From positions 1 through 51,079 of the forward strand of contig JAQBXN010000054.1 in NCBI GenBank assembly GCA_027625095.1: a stretch of 51,079 nucleotides of DNA. The letters are read 5' to 3'. The notes beneath the pieces are model-generated. The model was given only the letters and a program-made list of their open reading frames with translations. It searched no databases and was not told where the DNA came from. Both the position numbers and the translations under genes were made by a program. This document shows positions 1 through 6,787 of this stretch, piece after piece (positions within the stretch are counted from its first letter, which is position 1; each line of letters opens with the position of its first letter). This DNA is from Planctomycetota bacterium. Lineage in GTDB: Bacteria > Planctomycetota > PUPC01 > JACPCR01.

Positions 1-153
1 GAAGGCGCAGGAGGGGAAGGCGGCAAAGAATTAGAGGAGGGATAGGAACGTAATGCGTAATGCGTAATGCGTAATGTGTAACTTCCAGACTCGGCTAGAG
101 GCGTTGCTCCAACTCCGGCTACTGCGGACAGAAAAAGTAGAGAGTCCATAGAA
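1..153. repeat. Heptad-repeat intergenic element E1 (left edge of window)
   Basis: Purine-rich DNA (1-48) is followed by four direct heptads of the form GTAATGC at about 51-83 and a 37-bp core at 86-122 that begins CAGACTCG and ends CCGGCTAC. The core is a diverged copy of 5392-5429 (about three quarters identical by eye). The first gene starts 31 bp after the core. Any gene ending just left of the window cannot be judged. The same heptad-plus-core design recurs at 1255-1490, 3981-4175 and 5356-5429. Confidence 0.6.
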
Positions 154-1257
154 ATGAACAAACGAGGTCATCAACACTCAGGTTTTTATCCCGGAGGGGC
201 ACAGGCGTACAGCCCAATTCCTAATTCCTCTTACCCCCTCCTCGGCCTTCTCCTCTCCCTCGCGCTGATCCCCCCGTCCACTCTCAGCGCCCAGACAACG
301 CCCGTCGAATCCATCCTTGAAGATCGCGCGGTCAAGTCCTGCGAGCGCGGCCTTGCGTACCTGGCGGAGATACAAAACACTGACGGTGCTATCGTGAAGG
401 GGCAATACCCCAACGTTTGTACTGCGCTCTCGTGCATGGCGCTGATGGCTTCAGGACACTTCCCGGGCCGTGGCAAGTTCGGCAAAAATCTTGAACGTGG
501 CATCCTCTGGCTCGCAAAACAGGCGGACGCCAAGGGATACTTCGGCAACGACGGCGGGCGTATGTATGGTCACGGCATGTGTACTCTGGCGCTTACCGAG
601 GCCTACGGCATGCTCAGCAGCCGGCGCGACAATATGACTGTCCGCGACGTGCTTGAGAAAGCCGTCAACGTCATTGTCGGCAGCCAGACGCCCAGCGGGC
701 ATCATCAAGGAGGCTGGCGATACAATCCGACCCCCGGCGATTCAGATCTTTCAGTCACTGCCTGGCAGGTCCAGGCCCTGCGAGGCGCTCAGAACTGCCA
801 GATATCCATCCCCCGAGACACTATTGCACGAGCCATTGATTACATTTCCCGTTGTTACCATCGAGGCGCCAAAGGTTTCGGATACCAGCCCGGCGGCGGT
901 CGAACCGACCCCATGAGGAGCGCGGGCGTCGTGCTGATGCACACCCTGAAAGAGGGCGAACGGGACATCGTCAAGGAGGCGGGCGAATCGCTCCTTCAGA
1001 GGAGCTTTGGCAGTTGGGGAGGGGGGTATTATTTCTACCAGAACTTTTACTCCGCCACCGCGGGCCTCATGCTCGGTGAAGCTGGCGAGAACAAGATCAA
1101 TATCCCCATCGAAAAGACCCTCATCGCCCACCAGCGTGAAGATGGCTCATGGCCGCGCGCCCCCGGCGGATACGGCGCCGGGGAGGCTTACTACACAGCG
1201 TTCTCATGTTTGATTCTTGCGGCGAGGTTTCAATACCTGCCGATTTATCAGGAGTAA
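154..1257 (+). CDS. Exported prenyltransferase/squalene-cyclase-repeat-like protein
   Basis: 367 residues. A long N-terminus with a hydrophobic stretch (about residues 29-42) ending in STLSAQ looks like a signal peptide cleaved near residue 46, so export is likely. The rest is an alpha/alpha-barrel of squalene-cyclase/prenyltransferase type: several helix-pair repeats, each with a Gly-rich Q/W-like segment (GGWRYNP near 185, SWGGGYYFYQ near 289, QREDGSWPRAPGGYG near 325). Related stand-alone barrel proteins are common in planctomycete-type genomes and are not known to be cyclases. I see no DXDD cyclase motif, so a binding or structural role is as likely as catalysis. The start at 154 is uncertain: heptad element E1 lies just upstream and CCTAATTCCT-type repeat-like DNA (about 217-232) falls inside the first codons. 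The stop TAA lies in heptad element E2. The neighbouring gene is convergent. Confidence 0.72.
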   Translation: MNKRGHQHSGFYPGGAQAYSPIPNSSYPLLGLLLSLALIPPSTLSAQTTPVESILEDRAVKSCERGLAYLAEIQNTDGAIVKGQYPNVCTALSCMALMASGHFPGRGKFGKNLERGILWLAKQADAKGYFGNDGGRMYGHGMCTLALTEAYGMLSSRRDNMTVRDVLEKAVNVIVGSQTPSGHHQGGWRYNPTPGDSDLSVTAWQVQALRGAQNCQISIPRDTIARAIDYISRCYHRGAKGFGYQPGGGRTDPMRSAGVVLMHTLKEGERDIVKEAGESLLQRSFGSWGGGYYFYQNFYSATAGLMLGEAGENKINIPIEKTLIAHQREDGSWPRAPGGYGAGEAYYTAFSCLILAARFQYLPIYQE

Positions 1258-1490
1258 TGAGGAAGTAATGAGTGATGGGTGATGGGTGATGGGGCCGGTG
1301 TTGCTTGAGATTGCGGCTTTGAGATCGAGCGATGCTATTCCATTTGAAACTGAATGCGCCGACGAGTCCGGCGCACTTCAAAGGTTGAGGCGCCCCGCCA
1401 AGCCACCAGCCGATCTCTCCACTGCCATCGGCCATCACGCTTCGCACTTACACATTTACGTATTACGCATTACGTATTACGTTTTCCAGG
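1255..1490. repeat. Heptad-repeat element E2 with inverted ends
   Basis: The left end is a run of GTAATGA/GTGATGG heptads (1255-1292) and the right end is the inverted form, ATTACGT/ATTACGC heptads (about 1454-1486). The roughly 160-bp body contains GGCCGGTGTTGCT, shared with E3 at about 4028. The element fills the space between two convergent genes and supplies both stop codons: TAA at 1255-1257 for the barrel protein and TAA (complement of 1477-1479) for the M55 peptidase. I see no transposase; the inverted ends make it MITE-like. Confidence 0.6.
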
Positions 1491-2295
1491 ACCAGATCTG
1501 ATTCCATGCCTCCATCCAGTCTTCACCTTTGCTGACCAACTTGAGCGGATCGATGAACTCGACTCCATGTCTGCCCTGGAAGTTTGCGGCAGTATCAACG
1601 GTGGATAATTCCACTGTGATGGTTGTCGGTTTTGCTGGAACGTAGGGTTGGACGTCCGGTTTCAGTTCAAGAGCCTGCCTCGCGCCCTCTTCGATCATCT
1701 TCCTTGCCCGGACGGGCGGGATCTGTCGCGCCGAATAACGGGAAAGGCCGCGTTTCACTGCGACCGTGGGAAGATCCTTCCCAAGAATCTCTTTTGCTTC
1801 GCGGCATGTAGCTTCGTCCCCGGTGACCAGTAGTACCGGGCAGCCGTAGTGCCCGCAGAGAGCTGCGTTGATGCCGGTTTCGCCCACGAGATCCTCATTG
1901 AACCAGAGGTTGCGCCAGGTGGTCGACGAGATCGTATGGCACATTACACCGTCCGGGGTGTTGGCTCTGGCGTGCATGCCGACGAACAGTGCGGCATCAC
2001 AGCCTTGTTCGAGCAATTCTGTGTAACGGCTCCATGGATGGTGCGCGACCCATTCGCAATTGGGATCGAGAAGCTCGGGTATCAGCGAATTGAAAGTCCA
2101 CCCTTCTCCGGCCCCGTGGCAGTCAACAACGACGATTTCAGTGGCGCCTGCTGCCTTTGCCCCGCGAACGGCCGCATTGATTTCTTCGGTGTAGAGTCGT
2201 CTGCCTTCTTCATACATCGGCTTGCCGCCCATCACCTGTTCCCAGACGACAACGCCGCTGATGCCTTCCATATCGGTCATGATCAGGATTTTCAT
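1477..2295 (-). CDS. M55 family metallopeptidase (DppA-like D-aminopeptidase)
   Basis: 272 residues, close to the 274 of Bacillus DppA, a zinc D-aminopeptidase that releases D-amino acids from short peptides and forms a decamer. The expected zinc ligands can be placed by eye: D8 and E10 in TDMEGISG, H60 in VVDCHGAGEG, H108 in FVGMHARA and E139 in LVGETGINA. The catalytic histidine is probably H120 in GVMCHT. There is no signal peptide, so it should be cytoplasmic. It starts 3 bp after gspG and 1.7 kb after the gspF start, so it is transcribed with them. A link to pseudopilin function is not obvious; peptide or peptidoglycan-fragment recycling is more likely. The last codons and stop fall in heptad DNA of E2. 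Confidence 0.9.
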   Translation of the reverse strand: MKILIMTDMEGISGVVVWEQVMGGKPMYEEGRRLYTEEINAAVRGAKAAGATEIVVVDCHGAGEGWTFNSLIPELLDPNCEWVAHHPWSRYTELLEQGCDAALFVGMHARANTPDGVMCHTISSTTWRNLWFNEDLVGETGINAALCGHYGCPVLLVTGDEATCREAKEILGKDLPTVAVKRGLSRYSARQIPPVRARKMIEEGARQALELKPDVQPYVPAKPTTITVELSTVDTAANFQGRHGVEFIDPLKLVSKGEDWMEAWNQIWSWKT

Positions 2296-2298
2296 GGT

Positions 2299-2757
2299 TC
2301 AATTCCGGAGTATTTCGTAGTTGATGAGATCCTTGTCTTCGCCTTCCCCTCCTTCTTTACCGTCTCGGCCGAGCGATTGGATCTCGATGGGGTGCTCGCT
2401 GTTGGGTCGATACGCGTAATGAAGCTCGTTGTTCCAGGGATCTTTTGGGATGTAATCCATATATCCGCCATCGGGGTATTTGCCCTCTACCGTGCCGGAC
2501 TCAGGTTCCTTGACCAGCGCTTGGAGGGTCTGCTCGGTGGTGGGATAGTCGCCGTGATCGATTTTGAACTCATCGAGCGCTTGCTCGAGCTGGCGCATGT
2601 TCATCTTGACCGCGGCGACTCTTGCCTGATGGACGCGGCTGCCCACGTTACGGACAACGATGGCGACCAGAATGCCCATGATGACCACAACAACCAGCAG
2701 TTCGATGAGCGTGAAAGCGTTACGTCGAGTATTGGAAATGCATGTTCGGCCGCTCAT
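2299..2757 (-). CDS. gspG: Type II secretion major pseudopilin GspG
   Basis: 152 residues. The type IV prepilin signature is at residues 14-36 (AFTLIELLVVVVIMGILVAI), with Ala rather than the usual Gly before the cleaved Phe and the conserved Glu at mature position 5. The C-terminal half has the GspG core: YPTTEQTLQALV, then DPWNNELHYAYRP and a calcium-loop region rich in Asp and Gly (LGRDGKEGGEGEDKD). A Shine-Dalgarno AAGGAT lies 6 nt before the ATG. It follows gspF by 9 bp and precedes the M55 gene by 3 bp. GspE, GspD and the prepilin peptidase are not nearby, so the rest of the system must be elsewhere or these genes serve another pseudopilus. Confidence 0.93.
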   Translation of the reverse strand: MSGRTCISNTRRNAFTLIELLVVVVIMGILVAIVVRNVGSRVHQARVAAVKMNMRQLEQALDEFKIDHGDYPTTEQTLQALVKEPESGTVEGKYPDGGYMDYIPKDPWNNELHYAYRPNSEHPIEIQSLGRDGKEGGEGEDKDLINYEILRN

Positions 2758-2766
2758 GTCTGATCC

Positions 2767-3975
2767 TTAGAAATTCGATAGTTCGAGAATTGGCTGCACG
2801 ATGGAGAGAACAATGAATCCTACGATGACAGCCATGAAAACAATCAGCATCGGTTCGAGAAGTGAGATCAGCCTCTGTCCGGTAATCTCCACCTCCTCGT
2901 CCAGCTCTTCCGCAACTTTGTCGAGGATATCATCGAGTTCTCCGCTCTGTTCGCCGGTCGCTACCATGTATGAAACCATGGGCGGGAACACTGAAGAATT
3001 GCGTAAAGGCATGGACATATCCTGCCCGGCGGTGACCGCTTCCGTGATCTCATCAATTGCCTGAGAGATCACACGATTACCAACAACCTCCCTGACAATC
3101 ACCAGGGCGTCGAGAGCCGGCAGGCCGCTTCGCAACAGTGCCCCCAGCGTGCTAGAGAATCTTGCGACAGCCTGCTTGCGAAAGAGCGTCCCAAGGAGAG
3201 GTATTTTAAGTTTCACGGTATCAATAATCCAGGCTCCGCGCTCTGTCCTCTTGGCCACGCTAAACAGGAGCCAGAGCCCGATAATGCCTATCAGGAGATA
3301 AGGCCAGTTCTCGCTCAGGAAATTGCCGGTACCCACCAGAATAGCCGTCGAGGTCGGCAGCGGGACTTTGTTGTCCTGAAGAACGGCTGTGACCCTCGGC
3401 ACAACAAAAGTGAGCAGGAAGAAAACCACGCCAGACCCCACCACGACCATGATGGCTGGATAGGTCAGTACGGAGGTGACGCGGCTTCTCATGCGATAGT
3501 CTCTCCGACAGAACTCGGCCAGTTGCGCCAGCACTTCGCTCAATCTTCCGCTCGCCTCACCAGCTCGAACCATGCCCACGTAGAGTTCGTCAAAATATGT
3601 GATGTGCTCCGAAAACGCATCGGCGAGCGAAAACCCTTTGTTCACCCTTTCCCGGACATCGCGCAAGACCGCTCGCAGGCTCTGATCTTCTACCTGCTCG
3701 ACCAGGGCGCCTAACACGTCTGTCAACGGTAAACCGGTGCCGAGCATGGTCGCCATCTGCCGTGTTGCGAGGGAAACCGCCCGGAGGTTTCGTCCCCTGA
3801 ATGTGGGGAATACAAAATTTGAACGTCCCTTAGCATGACCCACTGTGGTCAGAGCGGTCACGTAGACATCCTGGGACTGAAGCTGTTCCCGTGCCTGCCT
3901 GGGCGAATCAGCGGTAACCACGCCGCTGGTGCGTTCGCCTCCGACTTTAATGGCCTGGTACTGGAAAACGGGCAT
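2767..3975 (-). CDS. gspF: Type II secretion inner-membrane platform protein GspF
   Basis: 402 residues, the normal GspF/PilC length. There are two T2SSF domains (about 68-192 and 270-393), each with the Gly-x-x-Leu helix pattern (ATMLGTGLPLTDVLGAL and STLGALLRSGLPALDAL). Three membrane segments are visible near 168-192, 222-238 and 372-395. GspF couples the GspE ATPase to pseudopilus assembly in the inner membrane. It is first gene of the minus-strand gspF-gspG-M55 group. No Shine-Dalgarno is visible: heptad element E3 ends 6 bp before the ATG (complement of 3973-3975), so the element forms its whole proximal leader. GspF rather than PilC is chosen because gspG is adjacent. Confidence 0.93.
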   Translation of the reverse strand: MPVFQYQAIKVGGERTSGVVTADSPRQAREQLQSQDVYVTALTTVGHAKGRSNFVFPTFRGRNLRAVSLATRQMATMLGTGLPLTDVLGALVEQVEDQSLRAVLRDVRERVNKGFSLADAFSEHITYFDELYVGMVRAGEASGRLSEVLAQLAEFCRRDYRMRSRVTSVLTYPAIMVVVGSGVVFFLLTFVVPRVTAVLQDNKVPLPTSTAILVGTGNFLSENWPYLLIGIIGLWLLFSVAKRTERGAWIIDTVKLKIPLLGTLFRKQAVARFSSTLGALLRSGLPALDALVIVREVVGNRVISQAIDEITEAVTAGQDMSMPLRNSSVFPPMVSYMVATGEQSGELDDILDKVAEELDEEVEITGQRLISLLEPMLIVFMAVIVGFIVLSIVQPILELSNF

Positions 3976-3980
3976 GGGGC

Positions 3981-4175
3981 GTGACGAGTAATACGTAATA
4001 CGTAATACGTAATTTCCGAAGAGTTAGGGCTGGTGTTGCTGGTGAAGCGGCTGTCGCTCGAAGGATACTCGATGTTGGATGGCCGCACTTCCTATGCATA
4101 GAGTCCTTCGTCCGCAACCGCAGCCCAAACAACTCCGGTACTCACTTTCCGGACATTACGTATTACGTATTAAAA
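3981..4175. repeat. Heptad-repeat element E3 with inverted ends
   Basis: The left end has three perfect GTAATAC heptads flanked by partial ones (3981-4015). The right end has the inverted ATTACGT heptad twice plus ATTAAAA (4155-4175). The body contains GGCTGGTGTTGCT (shared with E2) and an imperfect inverted pair, CGAAGGATACTC (about 4059) and GAGTCCTTCG (about 4101). The whole unit is about 195 bp, has MITE-like geometry and sits directly upstream of gspF. Confidence 0.62.
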
Positions 4176-4523
4176 AAGAGATAGTCCCGAACCTTGAACT
4201 ATGCCTGAACAACCTTGAGGTGCGTCGGATGTGGTGGTTCAGAGTTCGCAGTCCGGGACTATCCGGGGCTCGCGTGTTGAGCGAGTTTTGTGGACTCGCC
4301 AACGCGAAATGCTGCGCTGACAAGTCAGCGCAGCTTGGGCCAGCCGTTAGGGGCCGGTTTTCAAGATTTTGGTAAGACCCATGGGTGATCCTGTCACGCC
4401 CTGAATCCAATACACCAATACGACGGGATGGATCTCCAGCCCGTTACAATTGGCTTCTTTTGTTACAGTTTTTGGCCCTCATGCCCCTTTAACACAATTC
4501 GAGTGCCAAGAAGAGGATTCCTG
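4176..4523. other. Gene-free spacer with a perfect 11-bp hairpin
   Basis: About 350 bp with no convincing gene. The one structured site is a perfect inverted repeat, GCTGCGCTGAC (4311-4321), AA, GTCAGCGCAGC (4324-4334). It has no T-run on either strand, so it is not a classical terminator. It lies about 190 bp beyond the stop of the TIM-barrel gene and upstream of gspF. Confidence 0.5.
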
Positions 4524-5351
4524 TCACAGCTTCATGGCTTTGAAAGCAGTTACCTGACGAGTAATTGCGACCTCTGTCGGGAGGCGTTCCACCGATGATG
4601 CTCCGAAAAACCCCACGACGCCCTCTGTCTTCTCCAAAACAAACTGGGCGTCTTCAGGCTCTGAAATCGGACCGCCATGGCAGATGACCAAAACGTCGTC
4701 TCGTACTGCCTTGGCGGCATCATGGATGGCCTGCACTTTAGTTACACAATCATCGAGCGTCAAGGCTGTATGTGCACCAATCGTGCCTTTGGTGGTGAGG
4801 CCCATGTGCGCCACAATCAGATCGGCGCCGGCTTCGGTCATGAGCCTGGTCTCTTCCACATTGAAAACGTAAGGGGAGGTGAACATATCGAGCTCATGGG
4901 CAATACGAATGGCCTCGACCTCTTTGTCGTACCCCATATTGGTCTCCTCAAGATTCTGTCTGAATGTACCATCAATGAGTCCGACCGTGGGGAAATTTTG
5001 AACCCCTGAAAATCCCATTGCCTTTAGCTGGCCGATGAAAACATCCATCAGGCGGAACGGGTCGGTTCCGTGCACGCCGGCAAGAACGGGTGTGTTGCGC
5101 GCCACCGGCAGCACTTCCTTCGCCATATCGACCACAATGGCGTTGGCATCCCCATAAGACATCAGCCCGGCAAGAGAACCATGGCCGGCCATCCGATAAC
5201 GACCGGAGTTGTAAATGATGATGAGATCGACTCCGCCGGCCTGAGCGCATTTGGCCGAAATGCCAGTGCCCGCTCCTGCGCCTACGATGGGGCGTCCTTT
5301 GCCGATCTGCTCGTGCAGCCTTCCGAGGATTTGCGTGCGGGTGAATGCCAT
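4524..5351 (-). CDS. Phosphoenolpyruvate-hydrolase-like TIM-barrel protein (Tm-1 C-terminal half)
   Basis: 275 residues matching the TIM-barrel family once called TIM-br_sig_trns and now PEP hydrolase-like. Visible family features are IVGAGAGTGISAKCAQAGG near 22-40, DLIIIYNSGRYRMAG near 42-56, the VLAGVHGTDP segment near 88-97, a QNFPTVGLIDG segment near 118-128 and the C-terminal ICHGGPISEPEDA segment. The physiological substrate is not firmly known. In plants and fungi this barrel is fused behind a UPF0261 domain (tomato Tm-1); here the UPF0261 gene is immediately upstream in the same direction, 74 bp away. No Shine-Dalgarno is visible because heptads of element E4 abut the ATG. Probably cytoplasmic and co-transcribed with its neighbour. 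Confidence 0.85.
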   Translation of the reverse strand: MAFTRTQILGRLHEQIGKGRPIVGAGAGTGISAKCAQAGGVDLIIIYNSGRYRMAGHGSLAGLMSYGDANAIVVDMAKEVLPVARNTPVLAGVHGTDPFRLMDVFIGQLKAMGFSGVQNFPTVGLIDGTFRQNLEETNMGYDKEVEAIRIAHELDMFTSPYVFNVEETRLMTEAGADLIVAHMGLTTKGTIGAHTALTLDDCVTKVQAIHDAAKAVRDDVLVICHGGPISEPEDAQFVLEKTEGVVGFFGASSVERLPTEVAITRQVTAFKAMKL

Positions 5352-5355
5352 GAAA

Positions 5356-5429
5356 ACGTAACGAGTAAAAAGTAATGAGTAAGCGGTCTCTCAGACTCGC
5401 TTGAAGGCTTTACTCCAACGCCGGCTTAC
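5356..5429. repeat. Heptad-repeat element E4 between the Tm-1-half genes
   Basis: Four GTAA-headed heptads (GTAACGA, GTAAAAA, GTAATGA, GTAAGCG; 5358-5385) are followed by a core at 5392-5429 that is a diverged copy of the E1 core at 86-122. The element fills the spacer of a two-gene operon, provides the upstream gene's TAA stop (complement of 5426-5428) and removes room for a normal ribosome binding site ahead of the downstream gene. Confidence 0.58.
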
Positions 5430-6643
5430 GGTGCTGAGATTTCTAAGAATGTTGCTACCACTTCTGCGGCGAAGATGTCGTCGTTGATATTGGCGTCGAT
5501 TTGTTTTACCAGAACCTTCTTGCTGTTGATCGTATTCATAAACGCGTCCCGATATGCCTTGTCTGCTTTGGGGTCATGGAAGGAATAACCGGGCGCGTCG
5601 ATCTGAGAAACGCCCATGAGGGGGATGACTGCGGCGGTAGGGCCTTTGGCTCTGTTCAGTTTTGTTGCGGTGATTTCACCGAGCAATTTGTTTTCAGAGG
5701 GCGTGGTGCGCATGAGTGTGACTGTCGGATTGTGAACGTGGAACAGCCGGTTTTTGAATTTTGCCGGAACTGTCTCTTTAGGCCCGAAGTTCACCATGTC
5801 TATAGCGCCCGGGCAGATCACCTGCGGGATGCCTGCTTTGCCAGCGGCTTCGAGTCGATCGGGGCCTGCGCTGAGGACGCCTCCGACCAGTTCATCGGCC
5901 AGTTCGGTGGTAGTGATATCAAGGACGCCCGTGATCATTCCATCACTGATCAGACCTTCCATGGCTTGGCCGCCTGTGCCGGTGGCGTGGAAGACAAGCA
6001 GCTCGAAGCCCACTCCGGGTGTTTCTAGCGCGCTGCGCACTTTTTCAACGCACGGGGTCGTAACACCAAACATGGTGGCTGCCAGCAGCGGCTTGTCGGC
6101 CTTTGAAGTGCGCTTTGCCCTGGCCATGGCGCATATGGCATTAGCTGCATTGGCGAACACCGCTCGGCTGATGCGGTTTATACCGCTGATATCGACCACC
6201 GAATACATCATGGTCACATCTTTGGTGCCCACGTAGGGCCGTGTGTCGCCCGAAGCGAGTGTTGAGACCATCAGCTTGGGAACGCCGACCGGCAATGCAC
6301 GCATGGCCTGGGTGCCGATGGTCGTTCCGGCCGAGCCGCCGATGCTGATGATGGCATCGAGTTCCCCGCTTGCGTGCATTTTGGTCACAATTTTCTCGGC
6401 ACCGTTAGCCATTACGGCTACTGCTGCACCACGATCATTTGCGTCAACTAAATTCTTGAGAGAACTGCCTCCGGCCTTGGCGACTTGTTCGCGGCTGATG
6501 TCCGCACGGATTTTCGGTTGCCCCTGAACGCCGGAATCGATCACTATCGGTCGCAGGCGTTTGGATGTAATGATGTCCCGGATAAATGCGGCTTCGATCC
6601 CCTTCGTATCAAGGGTGGCCACGAGAACGATGTTTTTGCCCAT
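5426..6643 (-). CDS. UPF0261 family ATP-binding protein (Tm-1 N-terminal half)
   Basis: 405 residues, full length for UPF0261. The start is well supported by AGGAG about 7 nt before the ATG. Family landmarks are the N-terminal VATLDTKGIEAAFI, the VIDSGVQGQP segment, a glycine-rich phosphate-binding-like stretch SIGGSAGTTIGTQAM (about 100-114) and HATGTGGQAMEGLI near 219-232. In plant Tm-1 the equivalent domain binds ATP and inhibits tobamovirus replication; the bacterial role is unknown. It precedes the TIM-barrel gene on the same strand, separated only by heptad element E4, so the two likely act together as they do in the eukaryotic fusion. Confidence 0.87.
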   Translation of the reverse strand: MGKNIVLVATLDTKGIEAAFIRDIITSKRLRPIVIDSGVQGQPKIRADISREQVAKAGGSSLKNLVDANDRGAAVAVMANGAEKIVTKMHASGELDAIISIGGSAGTTIGTQAMRALPVGVPKLMVSTLASGDTRPYVGTKDVTMMYSVVDISGINRISRAVFANAANAICAMARAKRTSKADKPLLAATMFGVTTPCVEKVRSALETPGVGFELLVFHATGTGGQAMEGLISDGMITGVLDITTTELADELVGGVLSAGPDRLEAAGKAGIPQVICPGAIDMVNFGPKETVPAKFKNRLFHVHNPTVTLMRTTPSENKLLGEITATKLNRAKGPTAAVIPLMGVSQIDAPGYSFHDPKADKAYRDAFMNTINSKKVLVKQIDANINDDIFAAEVVATFLEISAP

Positions 6644-6787
6644 TGAATTCTCCTGTCACAATCACCGCAAAAGAGAGGTGGATTATAGGGGAGGGGGGAG
6701 GGGGATCAATGGAGGAATGGAGGAATGGAGGGATGGGCACTACTCCAGCAGTCCACCACTTCATCTCTCCATTCCTCCTACTCCTCC
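6644..6787. repeat. G-rich tract and heptad-repeat element E5
   Basis: Runs GGGG (6688-6691), GGGGGG (6693-6698) and GGGGG (6700-6704) form a potential G-quadruplex on the plus strand. They are followed by three GGAATGGA-type heptads (about 6709-6737) and, after a 30-bp spacer, the inverted form CTCCATTCCTCCTACTCC (6767-6784). The right arm runs into the end of the debranching-enzyme gene, where it supplies the TAG stop (complement of 6778-6780) and the two Glu codons before it. The heptad sequence differs from E1-E4 but the architecture is the same. Confidence 0.5.

Noticed and set aside
1849..2763. 304-residue plus-strand open frame
   Set aside because: It is antisense to the M55 peptidase and gspG, which both show full family motifs; the frame itself has no recognisable domain.
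3981..4175. Possible CRISPR array from the repeated GTAATAC heptads
   Set aside because: Repeats are 7 bp, contiguous and without unique spacers, and no cas genes are present.
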